A DNA stretch of 64,000 nt. Origin: Cunninghamia lanceolata. Lineage: Eukaryota > Streptophyta > Pinopsida > Cupressales > Cupressaceae. The notes beneath the pieces were generated by a model. The model did no database searches. It worked only from the letters and a program-made list of their open reading frames with translations, and was not told the origin of the DNA. The position numbers and the translations under genes were made by a program. Positions 1-11,053 of the stretch are shown piece by piece. Location of the stretch: contig BSBN01000849.1 in NCBI GenBank assembly GCA_027924645.1, positions 12,728,001-12,792,000 of the forward strand. The letters are read 5' to 3'. Numbering within the stretch: the stretch's first letter is position 1; each line of letters opens with the position of its first letter.

Positions 1-352
1 TAGTTTCAAGTTTTCTTCTCAAACTTTGTAACTTGGCACATTTGACATATTGATCACCTTCATATAGATATTCCAACTTTTTCCAGATTTCATAAGCAGT
101 TTTTAGACCAAAGAAATTTGTCATTTCAGAATCAGTCAGGGCACTCAACAAGGCTTCTTTAGCTTGAAGGTTATTTTCAGCATCTTTGACTTAATCTAGA
201 GTTGAAGGACCTTTCTCTGGAGGTTTATACTCAACACTGGTTATTACCTAATAGGCATCTCCCATGCATTGTAAATGGCACTCCATGCGATTCTTCCAAA
301 TAGAATAATTTGTTCCATCAAATCTCATACTATGCTTCTTATAGATCGACAT
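1..352 (-). pseudogene. Ty1/copia gag N-terminal remnant
   Basis: Read on the minus strand from an ATG at 352, this gives a copia-type Gag start: MRFDGTNYSIWKNRM, then a stretch around YEIWKKLEYLYEGDQYVK, which matches the UBN2/Gag family of plant copia elements. Gag would form the virus-like particle. Two in-frame stops are visible: a TAG at 248-250, just after GDAY, and another before VKDAENN, so this copy is dead. The frame runs off the window edge, so the rest of the polyprotein lies to the left. It follows the primer site and LTR to its right in the order expected for a minus-strand element. Confidence 0.8.
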
Positions 353-394
353 ACTGGATCTCCTAATGTGGTCAGGCTTTTATAAGAGGATCTA

Positions 395-406
395 GCTCTG
401 ATACCA
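395..406 (-). other. Primer-binding site (initiator Met tRNA)
   Basis: On the minus strand these bases read TGGTATCAGAGC, the sequence complementary to the 3' end of plant initiator methionine tRNA used to prime copia reverse transcription. It lies two bases internal to the LTR end at 409 and about 40 bases upstream of the gag ATG, as expected for an element transcribed leftwards. Confidence 0.8.
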
Positions 407-408
407 AT

Positions 409-1733
409 TGTTGGAATTAGACCAGACAGCTGAGAGGGAGGGGTGAATCAGTTGTCACACAATTTGAACTTTTTCTGCTTTTAACCTTCTTTATTATCTT
501 ACTACCAGATTAGTGATGTAAACATTAAAGCATAGATCAACAACATAAAAGAAGAAACATAATCAACACACTTCACACCAAGATTTTGACGTGGAAACCC
601 GGTTAATGGAAAAACCATGGTGGGGGTTAACCCACAAAGATTTGTACCCTCTTAAAAGTACTTTAGAAAAATAGAAGGCACATGCCTTCAGGCGCACTGC
701 CTAGAGCTCACTACTCAAAAGAGGAGGATTACTACCTACAAAATTAATTTAGAATAGAATGAATTAACTAAAAAATAGCATCTACTTCATGCCTAGTTCA
801 GTTTCAATGAATGCTCAAAGAATTTTACTTTGCCCTAGATTCTTCTTTACTAACTTCACACTCTATACTACTCTCATTCCTTTTCTTCTCTACTTTAGTT
901 CTAAACCTTTATTCAGATTTAATCTATTTTGCACAAGGATAATGTTTGACAACTCTTCAACAAGTATTTATAAACTTCATTGATCTTGGAATGATCAACA
1001 AGGTTGGCCAAACTTAACGCAGATCTTTACACTATCGGCCAATCATAGCTGAGACTTGAATCTTCCTTTATTAACACACCATGCTTCATAAAATAATCTT
1101 TAGATCATCTACAACATGCTAAGAACATCCGGTCAACCAAGACTAGGAAGAACAATAGAAACCAAGAGGAAATCTTCAATCACGAGCTCCTTTGTCAATG
1201 CGAACTACCAACACAACAACCACATGATCCAAAGACCACCACAAGTACAATTAAGTCAACAGGAAAATCCACACCACTTCGCATCACTAGAATCACTTGC
1301 ATCTTCACACTGAATCCTCAAGAACACACACTGCCATGACTAAATTATACTAGAAAGATTTCTTCTGGATCTCCAAACCATTAGCCACTCGAATTGAGGG
1401 AACAAACCAACATCCCAGACAAGCCTCTAGATCCACAAATCATAATATTCTCATACTAGACCAATCTAGACCAACTTCTTGTCACTCTGTCATCACAGAA
1501 CAACTATAGAAACCTATTCTACTTAGAGGGACATAAGTTTTCCAAATCTTCATGTGGACCTCTCAAATCTCAACTAGAGAAACAATAGACAACCCTATAC
1601 AAACCCTTTAATCCGCAAACTTTGATCTTCACCTTATTAGAAATACTGATCATTCCTCTGCATTGTCTTCACAGTTTCTGATAGAAGGATATGTTGACGT
1701 CAATGAGAACACATCAGGCACATATTTGCAACA
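409..1733 (-). mobile_element. 5' LTR of a minus-strand copia element
   Basis: The block is bounded by TGTTGG at the left and GCAACA at the right (TG...CA on either strand) and abuts the initiator-Met primer site. It holds the G-rich GAGAGGGAGGGGTGAATCAG motif near the left end. It also holds the conserved segment around 585-645 that on the minus strand reads ACCGGGTTTCCACGTCAAAA; the solo LTR at 22993-24083 has the same segment, so the two are related families. Length is 1325 bp. The partner LTR is outside the window, so the insertion duplication cannot be checked; the right-hand copy should be TAGAT at 1734-1738. The boundary falls inside a lipoxygenase exon. Confidence 0.75.
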
Positions 1734-2600
1734 TAGATGACATTTCCATACAATATGCCAGGGGTAAAGCCTCATTCAATAATACTTGATGCACTTTTGA
1801 AACTTTGACGGGCAGCTTGATTAATGTCCATGGTATCGAGGCAATGGGGGATCAATAATTTGTCTGTGGGTAATTACATTGAAAGGCTATGTGATACAAT
1901 GAGTTCCTAACCTGCAGTCAAAGGCTTACCTATGATTAGTGGTCACTAGCAAATGCTTTGCCTTGTGCCATCATTATAAATGGTATTAATCTTGAGTGAT
2001 TTTACTGAGATCTAAATGATGATAGATAATGGCTATGGAGTTCAATAGAAGTATTTGAGTAAGAACTGACATCATACTTACCAATGCCTGATAAGCTGAT
2101 GATAACCTGCATCATTGACTCTAGCATGGGCTTTGGCCTATTGCTACACTACTATTTCTTCTATTACATGATTGCCTAGTGTAAACACCATTCTCACAGT
2201 TGCATTCTCATCAATTGGTGGTAAACACAACTCTATACTCACTGGCTTTAAAGTCCCTTCCTTGGTGAGGAAGTAAAGTGTTTGGCTTGCATATGTTTTA
2301 GTATCTTTGAAAGCTTATTTATGTGCTCGACCTAAGGCATATAAGAATCATAGTAGTCCACAATAAATAACCTTTTCAATGCATTGGCCTGTATGTTTTA
2401 CATTAAATTTGCATTATATTTTCATAATAGAGTGAAAAGAAGAAGTTTCTAAAGAGAGATATTACCTAATCCATAGAAAGGTCCTCAAAGTTCCTTTCTA
2501 TATGTTGGGCTGTGATGACACTCTTCTGTGGGTCGTACATCCTTTCATCCAAGCTACTAAGGGAGGAAATTTTTGTTGCAAAATAGGGAATGATTTTATT
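1734..2600 (-). pseudogene. Lipoxygenase pseudogene, internal exons
   Basis: Lipoxygenases oxygenate polyunsaturated fatty acids (oxylipin and jasmonate pathways) and usually have about 900 residues; only a catalytic-domain piece is here. Reading leftwards: an exon ending at 2466 with LDERMYDPQKSVITAQHIE, closed by a GTAAT donor; an intron of about 77 bp; an exon 2388-2082 containing KDTKTYASQTLYFLTKEGT and HARVNDAGYHQLIRHW, with an ATACAG acceptor and GTAAGT donor; an intron of about 170 bp; then an exon from 1911 with GTHC and MDINQAARQS. The HW and THC histidines correspond to the first two iron ligands of plant lipoxygenases. In-frame stops, a frameshift near the FPP motif and an internal deletion around the HRQ segment show decay. 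The last exon is cut at 1733 by the copia LTR. The right-hand limit near 2600 is approximate. Confidence 0.8.
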
Positions 2601-2675
2601 TCAGATAGAAAAGAATAGTCACAGGGAATGATGTCCTTTATCCTCACATGTATTTCAAATATAAGTCCCTCAGTT

Positions 2676-3051
2676 ACCTAATATGTTAAAGGACACATCC
2701 CTATATGTAATCTATACAATATATATGTAGGATAGGATAAGTACGAGAGGATATAATGATAATAATAATAGAAGTTAGATAAAGCATGTATGTAGGATGG
2801 TGAGGTGAAGACTTAGACCTATTGGATAACGGATGTATGATGTTTGGTTGTTGCGTATATATGGAGATCTATTGGTATCTAATATTTCTTTGGTGTCTTA
2901 TTGTTATGATATGTTTGTGATACTCTGTATATGTTATTCTTGGTATTTTTCTATCAATCTCTAACTACTTGACCAAGGTATAAACTAGCTACAAAGACTT
3001 GGTTGAGGACCGGATCTTTGGACTAGTATCCCTCCCTATTTCTTGCCAACA
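2676..3051 (+). repeat. gypsy-1 5' LTR, truncated
   Basis: From ACCTAATATG onward this matches the right LTR closely by eye, including GACTTGGTTGAGGACCGGAT and the terminal TTCTTGCCAACA. The segment equivalent to 10513-10586 of the right LTR is not recognisable upstream of 2676. A degenerate primer site, TTTGGTTCCATTGTCGAGAC, starts directly after the LTR and resembles the TGGCGCCGTTGCCGGGGA class of plant gypsy primer sites. Confidence 0.85.
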
Positions 3052-4382
3052 TTTGGTTCCATTGTCGAGACCCTGGAAAAAGGTAGTTAAAGATTGAAGT
3101 GGCGAAATATTCAAATAAGTAGTGCAAAGTAGTACCAAAAAGAAGAGAAGACTAGGTTGATGAAGAAAATTTTTAATTTGCGGAGAAACCTAGATCTCCT
3201 TAAGTTCCTACCTTTGTGAGAGGGGGGAAGGCACTTAAAGGGATGACAAATGGAAAGGGGGTAAGATCTAAAAGGATCTTTCAAATGATGTGACTCTTCA
3301 ATCAAGGATACCATGGGATATAAAAGGACTAATGGAACACCAAATCAAGAAAACCCATGGCAAAAGGGGAGAAGTGGAGAAAAGAGAGATCAACGAAGAC
3401 ATCAGAACCACAATGCAGATAAGTAGGGAAGAAAGATTGAAGCAAACTTAGGAATGACAACGTTACCATAGAAAGATGGAAAAGGCACACGAGATTAGAG
3501 AAGATATGATAACAGAAGTTATATCCAAGGAAAAGAGGAACAATTTGTGGTGTGCGCCATTGAAGGTGCTACTAAAAGAGAAGAAGTCTAGCGTGTCATG
3601 AAGGATGTTGCTAAGCATGCCATTATGGATGCTCCCAGAGTAAGAAGATTAGAAGGAGAAGAAATAGAGTGCATCATGGAGGATGTTGCTAAGTGCACCA
3701 CTATTTGGTTCTATCAAAGAGGAAAGTAGAAGGGAAACAGAAGAAAAAGGAAAACTAGGGTTTCACTGAGCCTTAATCTTGTCACAAACTGCTAGAAATT
3801 CTAAATTAACACCATAAATTTTGAATTGGGATAAAGAATACATAGAGGAGCTAATTTGTCAAAGCATAAAGAAGATAAGAGGAAGAGGAGAAGATGCGGT
3901 AAACATTGAGAGGAGTTCTGAGGATTTCATAAGGTTATTTCAATCATCACTTGATGGCTCTACAATTCATGGTGGTTTGTGGAGAGTGGAAGAAGTGTGC
4001 TAAATCAAAGACTGAAGAAGCGAATAAGGTGAGACAAAGGATGCTTGATAATGCTTGGTGGTCCACTATCAAGTAAGAAAATTCTATTTAATATATTTGT
4101 ACTTTGTTTTTATTTGAAGAGACACAACCCCTGGACCATGAGTCACATCGAGTGCCATATAAAGCAAGAAGAAATTTAATTGAGGAGAAAAATATTTAAG
4201 CAAACAAGGAAGTAGGCATAACAGAAGAGATCTAGAGTAATTTTGAAGAAGTTTTAGGAGAAGAGTACTTTGATATCTGACTAAACAGAGACAAGGGAAT
4301 AGAAAGAACAACCTGACTTGATATAAGACAACCTAACTGGAAGAATAGACCAAAGGAAACCTACCACAAATTACAGGAGACA
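3052..4382 (+). other. gypsy-1 leader, no gene recognised
   Basis: This is an A/G-rich leader between the primer site and gag. A 60-codon open stretch at 3821-4003 is acidic and charged but resembles nothing I know. The two related passages GAAGGATGTTGCTAAGCATG (around 3600) and GGAGGATGTTGCTAAGTGCA (around 3678) are an imperfect direct repeat about 78 bp apart. Confidence 0.5.
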
Positions 4383-5640
4383 TTGAGAAGACCAATAATG
4401 GATGTTCATATTAAGTTAACAGTATTTGAGAAGGATACTACTGAAGCAACAGAGAACATTTATTTGGAGTCTATTTGGAGCCAAAATGGGGTAACAAAGA
4501 ATGAAATCAAGTTGTTTGACTTCGTAGGCACCTCACGGAATGAAGCATTGAAGCGGTATAGGAAGACATGTCCAAAAAATGAAAAGGAATGGGATATCAA
4601 GCAACAATTCTTGGAGAATTCTGGAGTTTAGGATATTCCTACATAAAGCGTTAGTAAGATGAGAGATTTGATGCAGTTGGACAAAGAGTCAATAAAGGAC
4701 TTTGATAAAAGATTTAAGGAGACAACTAGGAAGTTGGAGGAACCACTGACCGAGAAGAAAAAGATAGAATGGTTCATTTCTAGAATAAGCCTTGAAATAA
4801 GAGTGGATGGAAGAACATTCGCAACATATGTAGAAATAATGACACTAGCCTTTTGGATAGAGTCTCAATCCTAGTGCAAACAAGACAAGATGAAGGAAAA
4901 CCTAGAAATGGAGAAATTGAAATTGGAATTAGAGTAATTAAAGCTACGACAAGAGATTTTGGCCAAGCAGGAGGAGATTACACATAAGCAAAGGCCTAAT
5001 ATTTGGTGCTCATACTATACAAGGGAAGGCCACTCAAGAAACGAATGCCCTAGAGTAAAAAGTGAAAGGCAAGCTACTGCAATGAAGGTAGACATCAAAA
5101 CAACAACAAAAAATATATACAGTATATTACGGATTGTGCAGAGAATGGGATGACCATGAAACACCAGATTGTTCTTCATAGAACTTTAGGAGGAAAAGAG
5201 ATATTGATGATGAAGAGTATGAAACATGGTACAATGGAAATAACACAAACTCAATGGAGAGAAACAACAAGACATATGTGAAACGCATAGCAGGAAGAAA
5301 CTCATATGATCATGGCTACAAGCAACTAAATTGGAGAAACTAGAGGAATGTAAATGGAATAAAAAATTCAAACTCTAATAGTCCATCCTATGGGAATAGC
5401 TACAATACTAATGACAAAGAGAATTTTGGAGGCTATAGAGGAGGCCAAGGCTATGGTAGAGGTCAAAGAAGGAGAGAGGATGCCACATGTTTCAAATGTG
5501 GTAAGCTAGGACACTTTGCTAATGAATGTTGGGGTGAAAGAAAAACACAGTGTTCATTTTTTAGCAGTACAGAGCATGACCTATTTTCTTTTGATAAAGT
5601 AGAACAATACTTCCAGAATGCACCACCATAATCTAAGAGT
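4383..5640 (+). pseudogene. gypsy-1 gag
   Basis: The capsid-like core runs from about 4383 to 4870 and includes ALKRYRKTCPKNEKEWD and MRDLMQLDKESIKDFDKRF, a typical Retrotrans_gag arrangement. Stops at about 4630 and 4872 break it. A first zinc knuckle near 5010 reads CSYYTREGHSRNEC: its second cysteine is replaced by tyrosine. A second knuckle at about 5488-5530 reads CFKCGKLGHFANEC and is a complete CCHC. A third cysteine-poor copy follows (CSFFSSTEHDLF). Gag would coat and package the element RNA; this copy cannot make a full protein. Confidence 0.75.
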
Positions 5641-6179
5641 AATGAGTTATAGAACCTGAATACACAAAAAGAGGCTAGGATCATAAGAAGAGAACCTAAG
5701 GGTCAAAGAACTTTCTGGAAGAACAATAGGGAGGAAACATACACATCTTCAATAGAATTTACAGAAGAAGAAGAGTATTACCGAAGAAGCAAGTCAACAC
5801 ATATAGGAAAAGATAGAAGAAGAGTGAAGGAGAAAGCTGTTGTACTGACAAGACAAGAAACAAATACCAAAAGACATTACACCATTGAGATAGAAGAGGA
5901 AGATAACTGAGGAGGAAGAAGAATTTGTTCCTCTTAAGAAACAACATGAGGAAGTTTTGCAGAAAGGTAAACAAACAATAAGGAAGAAGCAAGAAAAGGA
6001 GAAACAATACAATCAGTTTTTCATCGAAGAAGTAGAAGCTCTCAAGCAAATAGCCCAATTGACACAACAACACATACTCATTAAGAAACTTAAATCAAGT
6101 TTTCTAAATACTAGAATAAGGAGCAAGGTTAAAAGAGCCAACTCCAAAGGATGGGAAGGATTGATAAAGCATGGAAGAT

Positions 6180-6585
6180 AAAACCACTTATGGTGGATGT
6201 TCATATAAATCATAGAAAAGTCTAGAATGTCATGATAGATCTGGGAACAGATGTCAACATGCTAACAAAGAAGCTTTTAGAATAGTTAGGAAGAACTAAA
6301 CTGACAGAGACAACTTAAAATATAATCTTGGTAGACAGATCCAATATGCAAAAAAAAAAACATGGAAATAAGTGGAAGTTAACCTAATGGGGCTCAAACA
6401 AGTCTTAGACTTTGGCATTTTAGCCATGAAGGATCAAGGGGAAGATTTCAATGCACTTTTGGGCTTGAGATGGTTCATAGATGCAAATGGTATCATAGAC
6501 TCCAGAAAGAAGAGATATCATTTGCTGATGATAACAAAATTGTCAAGATTCCTTTTGGATAATCAATGGAAGAAGCATACATAGA
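6180..6585 (+). pseudogene. gypsy-1 aspartic protease
   Basis: The stretch contains MIDLGTDVNMLTKKLLE at about 6232, then FGILAMKDQGEDFNALLGLRW, which corresponds to the flap and C-terminal ILGLPW/LLGLRW part of retropepsins. The catalytic triplet reads D-L-G instead of D-T/S-G. Stops interrupt both halves. It lies between gag and RT, as usual for Ty3/gypsy polyproteins. Confidence 0.65.
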
Positions 6586-6789
6586 AGAAGTCAATCAGGT
6601 AGAAGATAGTGATAAGGATTCAAAGAATATCTACACAATTTTGAGATTGGATGCATAAGAAATAATAGAAGAGCCCAACTCTAAGGGAGAATTAGAGATA
6701 GAGGGTGATCACTACAGTATATATATAGTGACGAAGTTCTATAAGCTTGGTTGAGAGAAGAACTCTCTAATTAAAAAATGGCAGATGGT

Positions 6790-7330
6790 TGGCTACTAGA
6801 GGATATTCATGGTTAGAATGGGTGAGGAAGACATACTGCAACCTTCCACATTTCATCAAAACTCATCGTAGATCACATGTGGCACATCTATGGAGGATAT
6901 GAAAGATATGGATCAAAGACCTCACTAGGAAGTCACATTTTGAAAGGGATTTCACATATCAAGTTGCCTATGTTTTTAGGAGTACAAAATCTACATACAT
7001 ATCTAGTAGAAATGGAGATAGTTTTTTCAAATGAAGAAATAAGATTACAAGTTGTACAACACACATTAGTATGCAATGCCGCAAATTGGTGGAAAACACA
7101 CAAAGACACAATCAATTAATGGCCAGTATTCAAAATACTCATCAAAACAAGATATTTGTCAAAGGAAGGAGAATATGACATAATATATAAATACTCAGGT
7201 CAGATCTCACCGCAAGAACATTTATCCATGTGTAAAATGGTTTGGACAGGAAGAAATGAATATAATGAGATATTATATACCCAATTTTTTTATTGGATAC
7301 TATCGCCAATTGCATAGACATGGTATATAA
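6790..7330 (+). pseudogene. Second gag-like module between PR and RT
   Basis: At 6877-7119 the frame reads GISHIKLPMFLGVQNLHTYL, then VEMEIVF, then VVQHTLVCNAANWWKTHKD. This is the N-terminal half of a Retrotrans_gag domain (a substrate-like K/LPxFxG start, a long helical segment, and the AxxWW core). It continues with stops through TRYLSKEGEYDI and SGQISPQEHL to about 7240. This element already has gag at 4383-4870, so the module is out of place. It may be a fragment of another gypsy element inserted or recombined here. No LTR edges flank it. Confidence 0.6.
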
Positions 7331-7739
7331 ATCAAGAATGAAGGAAAGAAAATAAATATTGGGAAGAGATGCAGAAGGACTTCATTTGAACACATTCTCA
7401 TTCTTTAGTCTAGACAAGAACAAACACACAACACTCCTCAAAATCCAGGCTATCATCTTTCAACAAGATGCGAAAGAAGAAGAAGCAAAACCCAAATAAA
7501 GCTCACCACCTTCAAGGATAGAAGGCATATGGAAAATCATATAATGTATGGATAAAGCATCATATCCAGAGAAACACAAATGCCACAAAAAAATATAACA
7601 GGAGGATGAAGAGAGTAGGGCACCAAAAATAAAGATTGAGCAAGGAGATAGAAAGTTGGTAGAACCAACAACTATCAAGGAAAAATAATACAATTACCCC
7701 ATCCAACTAAGGGAAGAGAACAATGCCAAAGAAGGAGAG

Positions 7740-8700
7740 CCTAAGCTAGCCAAAATAGGAGACTGTTGGGATGAGAAGGTAGTGGTGCAAGTAGCAGAAA
7801 TTTTGTCTGATTATCAGGATTTGTTTCCTAGAAAATTCATAGAGATGAAGGGAATCAAAGAGGAGGTTGGAAACATGAAAATTCAATTAAAAGAAGGCAG
7901 TAAACCAATCAAGAAGAGGCCATACAGATTGAATCCAAACATGTAGAAAAGAGTTAAGTATAACTTGATAAGATACTCAAAGCAAGGATCATAAAACCAG
8001 TGGAGGAAGTAGAGTGGATCAATCCAATGGTAGTATAAAATAAGAAAATAGAAGAAATTAGGATCTATGGAGACTATAGAGAATTGAATAAAGCTTGTAT
8101 TCATGATCCTTTCCCAACACCATTCATAGAGGAAATCTTGGAATCAGTTGCCGACGGAGAGATTTACTTCTTCATTGATGGATTCTCTAAATACCACCAA
8201 GTAAAAATTAGAGAAGAGGACCAACCTAAAACAACATTTGTCTCTGAACTAGGATCTTTCATGTATATAGTTATGCCATTTGAATTGAAAAATGCACCTG
8301 CAATATTTAGTAGAATCATGGTAAATGCATTCAAGGAGTTTATACATGATTTCCTGGAAGTCTATTTGGATGATTGGACTATATTTGGACTAGTAAAAGA
8401 TCACACACATACATTAAGGTTGATGTTAAATAAATGCAAAAGCTTGCAAATCTCCCTAAAATTGTAGAAATGAACTTTTGCGGTACCATTTGGAACACTA
8501 CTAGGTCATATAATATGCAAAGAAAGCTTGATGGTTGATCCCCTAAAAGTTGCGATTATTCAAAACTTACCACCACCAAAAACTTCATCTAAAATCAAAA
8601 CATTCCTAGGATATACCAGTTACCACTACAAGTTTATCAAGAATTATGCATCCATCTCAACACCTATAGAAGAATTATTGAAGAAAAAATAGGGAAAAAG
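7740..8700 (+). pseudogene. gypsy-1 reverse transcriptase
   Basis: The domain starts with LFPRKFIEMKGIKEE and KPIKKRPYRLNPNM (7825-7945), loses frame across the PVEEVEW region, then is open at 8084-8467: FIDGFSKYHQVKIREED, TTFVSELGSFMYIVMPFEL, KNAPAIFSRIM and the polymerase box YLDDWTIFG near 8364 (YLDD instead of the common YVDD/YIDD). The thumb/connection part FLGYTSYHYKFIKNYA follows near 8610. Several stops and frameshifts make it inactive. Confidence 0.85.
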
Positions 8701-9190
8701 TAAATTACCTAGAACGAGCAGCATCAATTTAGGCATTTGACACATTAAAATAGAAGATAGCAGAAGCACCCATACTCATATTTCTAGATTGGGACAACAC
8801 ATTCCATGTTCATGTCAATGCATCAGGGATTGCAGTGGGAGTAATACTAACTCATCCCAGGGGTTCTAAGGATCATTTTATAGCATTTGCAAGTAGGAAG
8901 TTGTCAAAAGTAGAGAAGAATTATATTAGAACCGAAAGGGCAGCCCTAGCAATGGTATATGCATTACAAAAGTTCAGACATTACCTCTTGTCAACACCTT
9001 TTGTATTCTACACAAACCATGAACTATTGAAATATCTACTCAACAAACCAATCATTCAAGGAAGAATTTTCTGATGACTACTCTTGTTTCAGGAATTTGA
9101 ATTCTCAATCATGGTGAAACTAGGAAAGCACAATCAGGGACTAGACTCCTTGTCTAGAATTGAAATAGGGGAAGATTCACTGGTACAGGA
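8700..9190 (+). pseudogene. gypsy-1 RNase H
   Basis: After the RT comes FHVHVNASGIAVGVILTHP (8799-8855), then FASRKLSKVEKNYIRTERAA, ALAMVYALQKFRHYL and FYTNHELLKYLL, the usual gypsy RNase H segments. The first catalytic aspartate of the DAS motif is N in this copy (VNAS) and the TDH motif reads TNH, so two catalytic acids are lost. A stop pair at about 9072 precedes the tether KLGKHNQGLDSLSRIE. Confidence 0.8.
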
Positions 9191-9389
9191 AGAAGAACTA
9201 CCTGGTGCAAATATTTTCAAAGTACATACGGTATCAAAAGAACTAAAAGATATAACATACCTATTGGCTACAGGTAAATCTCTAGTAGAGATGCTAGTAC
9301 TTGAGAAAAACAAAACCTAATGTGGAAGTCTTTTCCATATACATGTCTTGAAGGAGAGCTACATATCTGAGGAAAAGATGATATTATTA

Positions 9390-10481
9390 GAAGGGTAGTA
9401 TATGAACATGAAAGAGAGGAAATTCTAAGAGAAGCACATGAAGGAATAGCAGGAGCACATAATGCCGGAGAGATGGTAGCAAGAAAAATCAAACTAGCTA
9501 GGTTATGGTGGCCTGCACTTTTCAAAGATGTGAAGAGATATGTTAAGAATTGTGATGTATATCAAAGAATAGGGAAACCTATCACAAGAGATGAAATACC
9601 CTTAAGACCAGTCCCAGTGTAATTACTTTTTTAGAAATGGGCTATTGATTTCATTGGACATATAGACCCACTGGAAAAGTGATGAAAATATAGATTCATC
9701 ATTACCTGAGTGGAATATTTGACTAAGTGGGCTAAAGCACAACCAACTAAAGATTACACTACAAAAACTACCACCAAATTCATCTATGAGAATATAATTA
9801 CTAGATTTGGTTGCATGTTGAGTATAACTAGCAATTAAGATGATTTAAGAACTATTAGACAACTTCATGATAACACACAACAAGAGTTCACCATATCATC
9901 CACAAGAAAAAAAATCAAGTAAAGCCTTGAATAAGATCATTGCAGTAGCATTAAAAAAGATGTGCAATGGGAAAAAGACAAACTGGGATCTAAAGTCCCC
10001 GCGGTACTCTAGGAATAGAACAACTTACAAAAGAACAACTAAGTTCACTCCCTATAAACTGATGTATGGAATTATGCTACAATACTGGTACACTTCATAT
10101 TGCTGAACTTCCACAGATCACAACCTCTTAAGTTGAGTGAAGAATACTCTCACACAAGGGATTGAAGAATTAAAGAAAATAGATGAGGACAGATTGATGG
10201 GAGCATATAATATGAACCTAGAAAAGAAAAGACAGAGAGCCTGGCATGATAGAAACTTGAGGAACAGGACATTCAAGGAAGATGACCTAGTACTCCTATA
10301 TGAAAGAAAATTTAAGAAGCAGGGAAAACTAAAAACAAGGTGGGTAGGACCATTTTATATTGAAGAAATTGTAGATTCTGGTATAGTTAGACTAAAAAAC
10401 AAGGAGGGTCAAATATCAACTAGTTATGTCAATGGTACCTATCTCAAGAAATATTTTCAATCAGAGAAAAGCATGTCTTGA
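9390..10481 (+). pseudogene. gypsy-1 integrase
   Basis: The N-terminal zinc module is at 9400-9575 (REAHEGIAGAH, WWPALFKDVKRYV, CDVYQR); the second cysteine of its CxxC is tyrosine. In the core, the first Asp (WAIDFIGHIDP) is present, but the second Asp region reads SITSN followed by a stop and the Glu region (SSPYHPQEKKSSKALNK) has lost its usual GQVE. The C-terminal part at 10137-10481 is open: RTFKEDDLVLLYERKFKKQG, KTRWVGPFYIEEI and VNGTYLKKYF, an SH3-like end with no chromodomain. All catalytic capacity appears lost. Confidence 0.8.
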
Positions 10482-10498
10482 GGACAAGACATAGTTTT

Positions 10499-10510
10499 GA
10501 AGGGGAGGAT
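10499..10510 (+). other. gypsy-1 polypurine tract
   Basis: GAAGGGGAGGAT lies two bases before the TGTTAG start of the right LTR, the expected place for the plus-strand primer. It follows a GAGGACAAGACATAG segment common just upstream of 3' LTRs in plant gypsy elements. Confidence 0.75.
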
Positions 10511-10512
10511 GA

Positions 10513-10944
10513 TGTTAGAAGGATACAGGGCATGGAGCAAAACTAACTGGGAGTTGGCGTATACATCATGCGGAGGCTGGGAGCTGACCTAATATGCTAA
10601 AGGACACATCCCTATATGTAATAGATATAGTATACATGTATGATAGGATAAGTAAGAGGATATAATAATAATAGAATCAGATAAAGAATGTATATAGGAT
10701 GGTGAGGCAGAGACTTAGACTTACCGGATAATCGATGTATGATATTTATATATATGGAGATCTATTGGTATATGATAATTCTTTGTTGTATTATTGTTAT
10801 GATATGTCTGTGATACTTTGCATATGTTATTCTTGGTATTTTTCTTTCAATCTCTAACTACTTGACTAGGGTATAAACTGACTACCAAGACTTGGTTGAG
10901 GACCGGATCTCCAAACTAGTATCCCTCCCCATTTCTTGCCAACA
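10513..10944 (+). repeat. gypsy-1 3' LTR
   Basis: 432 bp, TGTTAGAAGG...TTGCCAACA. It is homologous to 2676-3051 except for its first ~75 bp. The next bases are AAGTTTAACAC, the beginning of repeat A, so the insertion lies at or just before that repeat. Confidence 0.85.
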
Positions 10945-11053
10945 AAGTTTAACACAAGACAGTAAAAAATCTCATTCAATGTTGTCAAAGAATACATAAG
11001 TTGATAGTGAAATTAATATAATATAAGTGACCAAAATTAATGTAGGTAACATC
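10945..11053 (+). repeat. Repeat A, left part (interrupted copy)
   Basis: AAGTTTAACACAAGACAGTA onward matches 57898-58006 almost base for base, then stops at ACATC (11049-11053) where the Tat-like element begins. The rest of the repeat resumes at 29444. I recognise no gene in it. Confidence 0.9.

Larger units (their letters stand above)
2676..10944 (+). mobile_element. Ty3/gypsy element 'gypsy-1', decayed
   Basis: A pair of related direct repeats (2676-3051 and 10513-10944) brackets gag, protease, RT, RNase H and integrase remnants in the Ty3/gypsy order. All coding parts have several stops and frameshifts. No chromodomain is visible after the integrase C-terminus, which argues for a non-chromovirus lineage. 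The left LTR lacks about 75 bp present at the start of the right LTR. The left flank (lipoxygenase) and right flank (repeat A) do not show a shared duplication, so the left end was probably rearranged or deleted after insertion. Confidence 0.85.
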
